Positions 27,478 through 34,609 of a DNA stretch of 37,354 nt are shown piece by piece. Both the position numbers and the translations under genes were made by a program. Position 1 is the stretch's first letter. Every line of letters starts with the position of its first letter. The stretch spans positions 1 through 37,354 of the forward strand of contig CANQYS010000014.1 of NCBI GenBank assembly GCA_947628115.1, given 5' to 3'. The DNA comes from an uncultured Clostridia bacterium (lineage in GTDB: Bacteria; Bacillota; Clostridia; TANB77; CAG-508). The notes beneath the pieces are model-generated. The model was not told where the DNA came from, did no database searches, and saw only the letters and a program-made list of their open reading frames with translations.

Positions 27478-27580
27478 CGGGCGGACACTAGGCCCGCCCC
27501 TACAACGTTTGCAATTAATTTATTGTTCTTTTTACGGGCGGATATGGAATCCGCCCCTACGGCGTTTGCAATTAAGTTGG
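27478..27580 (+). repeat. Palindromic dispersed repeat, family A, two units in tandem
   Basis: Unit one has GGGCGG/CCGCCC with tail CCCCTACAACGTTTGCAATT; unit two has GGGCGGAT/ATCCGCCC with tail CCCCTACGGCGTTTGCAATT. Both match the pair at 14169-14280 in design. They fill the gap between the membrane protein gene and rluD; nothing else is visible from 27412 to 27660. Confidence 0.75.
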
Positions 27581-27636
27581 AAAGATAGTTACGTTGTTTT
27601 CGCACCAAACCAATAGAGAAGCACGAAATGGTTCAT

Positions 27637-27682
27637 TTCTAATCTCTAACCTCTAATTTCTAACTTCTAAACTCTAATTTTT
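27637..27682 (+). repeat. Degenerate CTCTAA-type tandem repeat
   Basis: About six irregular 7-8 base units of the form (T)CTAAYYT, such as CTCTAAC, CTCTAAT, TCTAACT and TCTAAAC. The 3' end of rluD runs into this tract, so its last few residues (EFRS) are set by repeat sequence. Confidence 0.5.
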
Positions 27683-28570
27683 CCAATACTTCTTTAAAAT
27701 ATTTTGGTAATGGTGCCTCAAATTTTACTATTTTTTTAGTTGTTGGATGTACAAATTCTAATTTTGCTGCATGTAGCATCTGTCCGTTTTACATTAAACG
27801 GATTTTTTCCATTTGAATAAACTTCATCTCCTACTATTGGGAATCCAATTTCTGACATATGTACTCTTATTTGATGTGTTCTTCCTGTTTTTATTCTAAC
27901 TTCTATTAATGTATAACCATTATATCTTTTAATAACCTTAAAGTCCGTTATTGCTTCTTTGCCTTTTTTATCTACAGCCATTTTTTTTCTGTCTTTGTTA
28001 CTTCTACCAATAGGCATATTAATAGTTGCCTCATTTTCTTTTATAACACCTCTTACTAATGCAATATATACTTTTACTACTTCCCTGTTTTTTATTTGAT
28101 TGCTTATATCTATATGTGCTTTATCATTTTTGGCAACTATTATAAGTCCGAGATGTATCCTTGTCAATCCTGTGCACTATCCCTGGTCTTATTTTACCAC
28201 CAATTCCAGATAAACTGTCTTTACATTTTGCCATAATAGCATTTACTAAAGTTCCATCCGGATTTCCATTACCTGGGTGAACAACAATCCCCTTTTCTTT
28301 ATTTATTATTAATATATCATCATCTTCATAAATAATATCTATAGGCATTTCTTGTGGAATAATATCAATATTCTTTGGCTCTTCTTTATTTATTGTTATT
28401 TTATCTCCTTCATTTACTTTATATGATGTTCGCACATTTTTTTTATTTACTAGAATATTACCTTCATCTATCATTCTTTGAATATATGTTCTTGATATAT
28501 TTTCTATTTTTCCTATTAACTTGTCTATTCTTATATTTTCTTCTTCCTTTTTTACTTTGTATTCTTTCAT
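27660..28570 (-). CDS. rluD: RluD-type 23S rRNA pseudouridine synthase, two CGG +1 shift sites
   Basis: About 302 residues after two shifts. An S4 domain (residues 1-70, RIDKLIGKIENISRTYIQRMIDEG) precedes the RluD catalytic domain with HRIDKDTSGLIIVAKND and GRTHQIRVHMSEIGFPIVGDEVY. RluD in bacteria modifies helix 69 of 23S rRNA, at the decoding-centre bridge. The first CGG (codon 141) lies right after the catalytic HRIDKDTS motif; without skipping, the protein stops 8 codons on. The second CGG is 121 codons later, after which KGQMLHAAKLEFVHP matches the family's C-terminus. The ATG at 28570 has TAGGAGATG in front. It follows lspA by 9 bases; lspA-rluD is a common gene order in Firmicutes. Confidence 0.93.
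27784..27786 (-). other. In-frame CGG, +1 shift site 2 in rluD
   Basis: GTA AAA CGG ACA GAT becomes GTA AAA (C) GGA CAG ATG CTA CAT, giving KGQMLHA, close to the usual RQALHA of RluD proteins. The unshifted frame ends at 27736. Confidence 0.85.
28148..28150 (-). other. In-frame CGG, +1 shift site 1 in rluD
   Basis: GAT ACA TCT CGG ACT TAT becomes GAT ACA TCT (C) GGA CTT ATA ATA, restoring HRIDKDTSGL, the active-site motif. The shift falls on the invariant Gly of TSG. Confidence 0.9.
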
Positions 28571-28579
28571 TAACATCTC

Positions 28580-29074
28580 CTATGTTTTGTTTTTTATATT
28601 AATAATCAAATTTATTACAACTGCTACACAGCCTATAACAATACATATATCAGCTAAATTAAATACCGGATATTTTATTAATTGGCCTATATCTATATAG
28701 TCTATAACATATCCTCTAAAAATTCTATCTATTAAATTTCCTATTCCTCCGGATATAACTAATGCTATAGCAATAGATGTTTTTATATTTTTTTCATATT
28801 TTTTTGATAATATAAAACTAATTAACAAACCAATTATAATAATATTGGCTATAATCAACATAATTGTATTATTGCTTCCTATGCCATATGCTCCCCCAGT
28901 ATTTTCTACATAAGTAAGATTTAAAACTCCTTTAAATATTACTATGCTAGAATTATACATTTTGTTTAGTATAACTAATTTTATAATTTGATCTATAAAT
29001 ATGATTATAAAAATAATAAATAATATAATTAATAATTTTTTATTTTTTATTTTTCTATACCTGCTTTCTTTCAT
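28580..29074 (-). CDS. lspA: Lipoprotein signal peptidase II
   Basis: About 164 residues with four membrane helices. It cleaves prolipoprotein signal peptides before the lipid-modified Cys in the membrane. Motifs are FIDQIIKLVI, LTYVENTGGAYGI, GGIGNLIDRIFRGYVIDYI (first catalytic Asp) and PVFNLADICIVIG (second catalytic Asp). The start is doubtful. ATG at 29074 overlaps the end of the preceding gene but has no clear ribosome binding site; an in-frame ATA eight codons on follows AGCAGG with better spacing. It is followed by rluD, and the GerKC lipoprotein in this window is a likely substrate. Confidence 0.93.
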   Translation of the reverse strand: MKESRYRKIKNKKLLIILFIIFIIIFIDQIIKLVILNKMYNSSIVIFKGVLNLTYVENTGGAYGIGSNNTIMLIIANIIIIGLLISFILSKKYEKNIKTSIAIALVISGGIGNLIDRIFRGYVIDYIDIGQLIKYPVFNLADICIVIGCVAVVINLIINIKNKT

Positions 29075-30701
29075 AAATACAGAAATAATCATCTTCATAT
29101 AACTGTTTATATTTATTTTCATCTTGTTTTATAAATGTTCTTAGTTTAGCATTTTTGTACATTATTAAATGAGTAATGTCATATTTGTCTAGCGTTTCTT
29201 CTATTTTGTCATTATTTACACCTGACAAATCTAAAAAATCATTAAATATCTGTACTCCTTCATTAAACTCTGGAGAATACAAGTCTGCCCTTGAATCTAT
29301 AAATACTGGTATTCCCCTAAATAGCAAGTAACTGCCGTAATTATATTCATTGTATAATCTTATATTATTAATATCTAAATTTTGTAGTATATAATCTGCT
29401 GCCTTAACTGGATAACTTTTTTCATCTATAAAGTGATCATCCATTTTTGGTTTATAGTTATTTATACTAATTGTTAGTACTAAGCTAATAGTTGTTATCA
29501 TTCCAAGTACCCCTGTCATTTTTTTCTCGAGCTTGTTGCAATCACTACTACCATATTTAGCAAGGAAAGCACATATTAATCTGTTTAATATAAATGAACA
29601 CATTAATATAAACATTGATTCCTGTCTTCTAGAATAAAATGTAAGTAATATCAATCCGCCTAGCATAAACAAATCGCTTAATCTTATCTTTGTATCAGTA
29701 AATGTTAATATTGCTATAAAAAGCATTAATATACAAGTAAATTTTAAATTATTTATAAGCACTAATGGTAAATGTTCTGAAATATTTTGTGTAGTATTTC
29801 CTTGCATTGTTTTTATTAAATACGTATATGGAGTTGTACCAAGTGGTGTTAAAAGTCCTGTAAAAATACATATTATCATAACTATTATTAATGGTTTTAC
29901 AATATCATTTCCTATTATTTTTATTTTATATGGATTTTGGTTTGCCTTTATATGCCTATTTTGTAATCGTTCATTTTTGCTTTCTAATTCTATTATTTTA
30001 TTTTTAATTTTATCTATTTCTTTTTGATCTTCAGTATGTTTTAATTTTTTATGCATATTTTTTATTAAGCTTGTATTAACTATTATTTTAGTATTTGATA
30101 ATATATATATCATATACTCTCCTATATAAGGTAAATATAATATAAAATAAAATGGGAATACAGCTACATGTACATTAGCTATAATTATTGGTATTATAAT
30201 TAATCCAATAGCATATCTCTTTTTTTTTGTTGATAAAAATTGTTCTATAAAATAAATTGTAAGTACAAATAATATAAATGTAACTAATTGTGCTCTTGCA
30301 GCTATATAGTCTTTTAGTAAATATATTGCCCCTATTGTTATTACAAATGATGTTAATTTATATTTATTTAACTTTACATTTGTTATATAAATTAAAATCC
30401 CTAATATTATGCATAAAACTACAGTGGATACATAAATTCCAGTTTGTCCACCAATATTATATATTAAATAAATACCTACATCATATAACCAATGAGGATA
30501 CGTGTATTCTAAATTATGATATGAAAATGGATCATGCATATCTATTCCATTTTGGACAATGTGTTCTCCTATTTTTATTGTATAAAATGTATCGTTTTGG
30601 AGTGTAACTGGTGACATTGCAAAACAAAATATTGTAATTAAAGTAATTGCTAATACATTAAACTTTATATCTTTGATGTCTACATCTTTACTTTTTTTCA
30701 T
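29055..30701 (-). CDS. Multi-helix membrane protein, possible GT-C-like glycosyltransferase
   Basis: 548 residues. An N-terminal helix is followed by a loop with LQNDTFYTIKIGEHIVQNGIDMHDPFSYH. Some ten more helices and a central charged insert follow (KHTEDQKEIDKIKNKIIELESKNERLQNRH, cited here only as a coiled-coil-like stretch near residues 215-245). The C-terminal 130 residues are soluble, with YNEYNYGSYLLFRGIPVFID. This resembles GT-C-type membrane transferases and related polymer proteins, with a D-x-F motif in the first loop. Substrate unknown. TTAGGAG precedes the ATG. The 3' end overlaps the lspA start, suggesting coupling. Confidence 0.6.
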   Translation of the reverse strand: MKKSKDVDIKDIKFNVLAITLITIFCFAMSPVTLQNDTFYTIKIGEHIVQNGIDMHDPFSYHNLEYTYPHWLYDVGIYLIYNIGGQTGIYVSTVVLCIILGILIYITNVKLNKYKLTSFVITIGAIYLLKDYIAARAQLVTFILFVLTIYFIEQFLSTKKKRYAIGLIIIPIIIANVHVAVFPFYFILYLPYIGEYMIYILSNTKIIVNTSLIKNMHKKLKHTEDQKEIDKIKNKIIELESKNERLQNRHIKANQNPYKIKIIGNDIVKPLIIVMIICIFTGLLTPLGTTPYTYLIKTMQGNTTQNISEHLPLVLINNLKFTCILMLFIAILTFTDTKIRLSDLFMLGGLILLTFYSRRQESMFILMCSFILNRLICAFLAKYGSSDCNKLEKKMTGVLGMITTISLVLTISINNYKPKMDDHFIDEKSYPVKAADYILQNLDINNIRLYNEYNYGSYLLFRGIPVFIDSRADLYSPEFNEGVQIFNDFLDLSGVNNDKIEETLDKYDITHLIMYKNAKLRTFIKQDENKYKQLYEDDYFCIYERKQV

Positions 30702-30819
30702 TATTTAACTCCTAATTATAATTTATTGTGTTTTGTTTTTAGCATTAACCAAATATTAAATTCCAAACACTAAATATGTTATCATATTTTAAAAAATCTT
30801 ACAACAATTTTATTTATTA

Positions 30820-30847
30820 TTGTTTTTTTATATTGTTCTGATATAAT
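30820..30847 (+). promoter_or_regulatory. Promoter of the EEP-family gene
   Basis: TTGTTT, 16-base spacer, TATAAT with an extended TG one base before the -10, ending 38 bases before the ATG. Confidence 0.6.
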
Positions 30848-30885
30848 TATTTTAAAATAAAATATATTCTCAAATGGAGGTTTAT

Positions 30886-31621
30886 ATGATTTTAAAATGT
30901 TTTACTCTAAATATGTGTCATGGTCAAGGATTAGATCGGAAAAATAGATGTTAGAAGACAAGCGATTTTTCTTAGAAAGTATAACCCTGATATAATTTTT
31001 TTACAAGAAATTGATATGTATACAAAACGTGCTTATTATAGAAACCAATTATACACATTTAGCAAATATACTGGACTTAATTTTAGAGCAATGGGTACTA
31101 ATATAAAGTATAAAAACGGATTTTATGGTGATGGAATTGTTTCTAAATTTCCTATTGAATATTCTGCAAATTACCTTTCTCCACTTTCCAATATTTTGCA
31201 TGAACAAAGAGGTATTTTATGTAATAAGATATCATTTGGTAATACAAAAATAAATGTATTTTCTCTTCACATGTCTACATTCGAAGATGAAAGAATTTTA
31301 ACATCAAAAGAATTACTTAAAATTACTTCTAAAATAAATAAAAATGAAGCAGTAATAATTGGTGGTGATTTTAATGTTGGTATTAAAAATATAGGAAATC
31401 ATAAATACTTATTTGAACCTAAAGATACATATGAAGAATATGAAATTTTAAAAGGAAAATTTAAATCTATTGATAATACTAAAGATACTTGGCTTTCAAA
31501 AGAATCTAGTGGGTGTATAGACTCATTCTTTTATTCTAAACATTTGCAACTATTAAGACAAGAAACTATAAAAGCAGATATTTCTGATCATTATCCTGTT
31601 TATGCAGAATTTTTAATTTAA
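30886..31621 (+). CDS. Endonuclease/exonuclease/phosphatase family hydrolase, one CGG +1 shift site
   Basis: About 244 residues after the shift. The fold's metal and catalytic motifs all lie downstream of the shift except the first: TLNMCHG (N-terminal Asn), LQEID, GDGIVSKFPI, FSLHMSTF, IIGGDFNVG, CIDSFFYS and SDHYPVYAEF. These are the Asn, Glu, His, Asp-x-Asn and Asp-His residues of EEP nucleases and phosphodiesterases. Codon 18 is CGG. The unshifted frame stops five codons on; skipping C gives LDGKIDVRRQAIFLRKYNPD. An internal ATG at 31016 would lose the first two motifs, so translation from 30886 is required. TGGAGG precedes the ATG. Substrate (nucleic acid, lipid or sugar phosphate) unknown. 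Confidence 0.88.
30937..30939 (+). other. In-frame CGG, +1 shift site in the EEP-family gene
   Basis: TTA GAT CGG AAA AAT AGA TGT TAG becomes TTA GAT (C) GGA AAA ATA GAT GTT. The site is only 17 codons after the ATG, so the unshifted product would be a 22-residue peptide. Confidence 0.85.
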
Positions 31622-31649
31622 AGTTTTATTATTATTACTTAATGAAATG

Positions 31650-31688
31650 AAGTAGGAGAAATATCCTTAATTGATATTTCTCCTACTT
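31650..31688. terminator. Bidirectional hairpin between convergent genes
   Basis: AAGTAGGAGAAATATC and its exact complement form a 16-pair stem with a 7-base loop, between the EEP-family stop and the SSB-like stop. Flanking T tracts are short on both sides. Confidence 0.7.
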
Positions 31689-31697
31689 GATTATTGT

Positions 31698-32378
31698 TTA
31701 AATTGCTTCTGCCTGATTATTTTCTTCTTCATTTTCTTTTTTATCTATTACTTCTAAACTTCCAATAGATACTTCATATGCAACTCTTTGTTCTACTCTA
31801 CCATCTTCAAATTTCTTTTCATAAGTTCTACTTTGAACTCTACCTATTATTTTTACTTCTGTTCCAATTTCCATATTTTCGCAAAATCTTGCATTTCTTC
31901 CCCATGCAATACAAGGTATATAATCAGATTTATTATATGCTCTATTAACCGCTAACAACAAATCTGCAATTTCTCTTCCAAATGGAGTTTTTCTATATAT
32001 AGGTCTTTTGCATATGTATCCATTTAAAGTTACTTCGTTTGATACATTTTCTTTTAATTCTTCTGATTTTTCTTCATCATATTCCATTATGTCTTTTGCA
32101 AAAACTGTAAGAACTAATCTGTTTCTTTCGTTTTCATAACTATTATATGATCTAAATTGTCCTTCTACAACAACTTTCTTTCCAATTTCTAAATTAAAAT
32201 TTGCAATTAATCTTTCAGATATAGTTATTGGAATAATATCCTCATTTCCACTTAAACGTGGTACTTCTAAGTTAAATAAATAAAAACTTTCTCCATAAAT
32301 TTCGTGACTAAATGTTTTATCACTAATAATTTTACCTATTAATACTAGGTAATTATTTTCTGTGTAATTTGTAATCAA
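31698..32378 (-). CDS. SSB-like protein with two OB-folds
   Basis: 226 residues. The second half is clearly SSB-like (NEVTLNGYICKRPIYRKTPFGREIADLLLAVNRAY, then YIPCIAWGRNARFCENMEIGTEVKIIGRVQSR), with the GREI segment and conserved tryptophan. The first half (NYLVLIGKIISDKTFSHEIYGESFYLFNLEVPRLSG) looks like a second, diverged OB-fold of the same type. The tail is acidic, EEENNQAEAI. The start is a TTG eight bases after GGGAGG. A promoter lies at 32464-32492. Double-OB SSB-like proteins occur in Clostridia beside the standard Ssb; whether this binds DNA during replication or has another role is unknown. Confidence 0.75.
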   Translation of the reverse strand: MITNYTENNYLVLIGKIISDKTFSHEIYGESFYLFNLEVPRLSGNEDIIPITISERLIANFNLEIGKKVVVEGQFRSYNSYENERNRLVLTVFAKDIMEYDEEKSEELKENVSNEVTLNGYICKRPIYRKTPFGREIADLLLAVNRAYNKSDYIPCIAWGRNARFCENMEIGTEVKIIGRVQSRTYEKKFEDGRVEQRVAYEVSIGSLEVIDKKENEEENNQAEAI

Positions 32379-32463
32379 TTTTATTTCCTCCCTTTTGCTT
32401 TTCTATAGTATTTTATTCGCTACATTCGTATTTTAGAATACTAATTTTCAATTTAACAATACT

Positions 32464-32492
32464 ATTATACCACTTTCTGGAAGGATTGTCTA
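32464..32492 (-). promoter_or_regulatory. Promoter of the SSB-like gene
   Basis: TAGACA, 17-base spacer, TATAAT with an extended TG on the minus strand, 86 bases before the TTG start. The leader contains AGTATTCTAAAATAC-type palindromes. Confidence 0.65.
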
Positions 32493-32511
32493 CATAAAAT
32501 TGCAAATTTAT

Positions 32512-32988
32512 CTATTTTTTTATCTCTAAAACCTTATATTTTACTATTCCACCTGGTGTATGTGCTTCTACAATTTGATTCTTTTTAGCTCCAAGCAATG
32601 CAGAACCTATTGGAGACTCATTAGATATTTTGTTTTGAGATAAGTCTACCTCAGTAGATCCAACTATTGTATATTCTAATTCTTCATTATATTCCATATC
32701 TAAAATTTTAACTTTATTTCCAACTTGAACAGTCTTTGTATCTATTTCGGATTCATCTATAATTCTGGCATATCTTAATTTATTTTCTAATTCTGCTATT
32801 TTTATTTCATTCGATGCTTGTGCATTTTTTGCTTCATCATATTCTGAATTTTCTGATAAATCCCCAAATCCTAATGCAACTTTTATACGTTCTGAAATTT
32901 CTGTCCTTTTTTCTGTTTTTAAATATTCTAATTCTTTCTCTAAGTTGTCATATCCTTCTTGTGTTAATAATACTTCTTTTTCTTCCAT
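32512..32988 (-). CDS. greA: Transcription elongation factor GreA
   Basis: 158 residues. GreA enters the secondary channel of RNA polymerase and rescues backtracked complexes by stimulating RNA cleavage. The N-terminal coiled coil includes LTQEGYDNLEKELEYLKTEKR and the tip ALGFGDLSENSEYDEAKNAQ, with the acidic residues D and E of GDLSENSEYDE expected to act on the polymerase metal. The C-terminal FKBP-like domain ends in SPIGSALLGAKKNQIVE. AAAGGAGA precedes the ATG, and a TTGACA promoter lies at 33020-33048. Confidence 0.96.
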   Translation of the reverse strand: MEEKEVLLTQEGYDNLEKELEYLKTEKRTEISERIKVALGFGDLSENSEYDEAKNAQASNEIKIAELENKLRYARIIDESEIDTKTVQVGNKVKILDMEYNEELEYTIVGSTEVDLSQNKISNESPIGSALLGAKKNQIVEAHTPGGIVKYKVLEIKK

Positions 32989-33019
32989 TTGGCATTTCTC
33001 CTTTTAAATATTATTAATT

Positions 33020-33048
33020 ATATTACTTTACTATTATATTTTTGTCAA
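33020..33048 (-). promoter_or_regulatory. greA promoter
   Basis: Minus-strand TTGACA, 17-base spacer, TAATAT, about 32 bases before the ATG. Confidence 0.7.
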
Positions 33049-33074
33049 GTATAATTTATTAATTTATTCTATGC

Positions 33075-33971
33075 TTAAACATTAGAAAATTCTCTATTGC
33101 TTATAGCACCACTATTACCTATTAATTTTTTTATTTTAATTTTATCACTAGATATTTTTTGCATAACATTGTATAAATTATTTTTATATATTAATTGTTC
33201 GTATATTATTTCATTATCAAAACAATCTATTTTATATTCTTCAGGTATATCTATTTTAAAATAATTTATATTTAAACCGCTAAATTTTTTACTTTGTATA
33301 GGTACTTTGCCCAATATATTTATTATAATAGCTTTATTATATATTTTATACTGATTCAAAACCTCTTCTGGAAAATCAAAATTTAAAATAACTTTTGAAT
33401 TTGAAAGGCATATTTTTTTATTATTTGAAATATTAAGCAGTATTCCAAATTCATTATAAAGATAGTTTTCTATATTTTTGCATTTGCTAAAATAATTAGT
33501 TACAATATTTACTGTTTTAACATTTTGTGCAATATATATAATTAACTCTTTATTTATATCACTAAAATCATTTACCAAAATAGTTATTTCACTTGTTTTT
33601 ATATCTTCATTTTTTCTTTTAGATATATAATTTATAATATCATATGATAAACATTTAAATAAATATCTTCCGTCTAGTATATTTACATTTGCGCTATATA
33701 AATTATTTTTTAATTGTTTTATTGTCCCTATATATTTTGATAAGATTATATTTCTTACTCCATCTTTCTCTAATTTACTTATAATTTTTTTTGATATTTT
33801 ATTTATTCTATGTTCATTTATATTTTTATTAAAATAGATTGGTAATAAATATATTATTTTATTTTGCACGGTTTTTATATCTATAATATTAAAAAAATAT
33901 TTTATCTTTAATATTATTCTTTTTATAATATCACATGTTTGGTTTGTTTCTTTTATATACACAAATTTCAA
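33075..33971 (-). CDS. Unknown protein, possible Rossmann-like fold
   Basis: About 298 residues, 45% K, N and I, with no membrane helix. Alternating beta-alpha pattern is visible in SEITILVNDFSDINKELIIYIAQNVKTVNIVTNYF and ISNNKKICLSNSKVILNFDFPEEVL. This suggests a nucleotide-binding Rossmann-like fold, but there is no clear GxGxxG. The start is set to a TTG at 33971, five bases after AGGTGA; a GTG nine bases upstream lies inside that site. It sits between greA and the second prepilin on the same strand. I do not recognise the family. No in-frame CGG. Confidence 0.5.
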   Translation of the reverse strand: MKFVYIKETNQTCDIIKRIILKIKYFFNIIDIKTVQNKIIYLLPIYFNKNINEHRINKISKKIISKLEKDGVRNIILSKYIGTIKQLKNNLYSANVNILDGRYLFKCLSYDIINYISKRKNEDIKTSEITILVNDFSDINKELIIYIAQNVKTVNIVTNYFSKCKNIENYLYNEFGILLNISNNKKICLSNSKVILNFDFPEEVLNQYKIYNKAIIINILGKVPIQSKKFSGLNINYFKIDIPEEYKIDCFDNEIIYEQLIYKNNLYNVMQKISSDKIKIKKLIGNSGAISNREFSNV

Positions 33972-34032
33972 TTTAATCACCTAAATATAATTTTTTTATA
34001 TTGTATTTAAGTAATTATAATAATATAACTGT

Positions 34033-34557
34033 TTAGCTATTATTTTCTGTTTGACTAGTTATAACACTATTATGTACATATTCTTTTTCGTCTTCATAAG
34101 TAGAAGTTATTTCTTCGCTATTTAAAACATAATCAATTGTTTTCTCTTCTGAATTTTCAGTTTTTATAGTTACTCTGATAATTTTTTTCCCATTCTCTAA
34201 TAATTCATCGAATTTACAATTTGCAATATTATTTGCTATTTTTATAGAAACATTGCTACTTTCTTGCATATATATAATTTTATCTGTAGCATTATATTTA
34301 AATGTAATTCCTGTTATAAAACTTATTTCCTTGTTATCTGAATTTATGTTAAAGACTTTATTTCCTTGTTTTTTTACTTCTTGCAAAAAATACATATTAA
34401 AATTATTAATTTCAGAAATTTCTGTTCCTTCATCATTAATTTCTTTTACGCCACTTTGAAAATTTGATCTAACAACCGCAAGTATACCAAGTACAATAAA
34501 GATTAATACTATATATATTGCCAAAGATGCCAATGTTATACCTCTTTGTGATTTCAT
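34033..34557 (-). CDS. Second prepilin-like membrane protein
   Basis: About 174 residues. A prepilin signal is clear: short leader MKSQ, RG, then ITLASLAIYIVLIFIVLGIL, with a Gly at the cleavage site and a hydrophobic alpha1. The rest is a soluble domain rich in E, N and I, ending TSQTENNS. The start is the ATG at 34557, with GAAGGTGG upstream; the long upstream ORF extension overlaps proS and was rejected. It follows proS by 52 bases. It differs from the pilin at 407-1478 and has no in-frame CGG. A pseudopilin role is likely, but no assembly genes are nearby. Confidence 0.65.
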   Translation of the reverse strand: MKSQRGITLASLAIYIVLIFIVLGILAVVRSNFQSGVKEINDEGTEISEINNFNMYFLQEVKKQGNKVFNINSDNKEISFITGITFKYNATDKIIYMQESSNVSIKIANNIANCKFDELLENGKKIIRVTIKTENSEEKTIDYVLNSEEITSTYEDEKEYVHNSVITSQTENNS

Positions 34558-34609
34558 ATTATTACCACCTTCTTTTGTTAATAAAATTTGTGAAATACAA
34601 CATCCTGTT

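Noticed and set aside
3062-30939. Stop-codon readthrough, selenocysteine or pyrrolysine as the cause of split genes
   Set aside because: The two parts are in different frames, and no stop codon lies at the junction with both sides in one frame.
14304-31621. Calling ftsH, rluB, rluD, the RluA-family gene, gerKA/gerKC and the EEP gene pseudogenes
   Set aside because: All have exactly one type of lesion, an in-frame CGG, and the downstream sequence keeps catalytic motifs and codon structure. Decaying genes would show mixed indels and stops.
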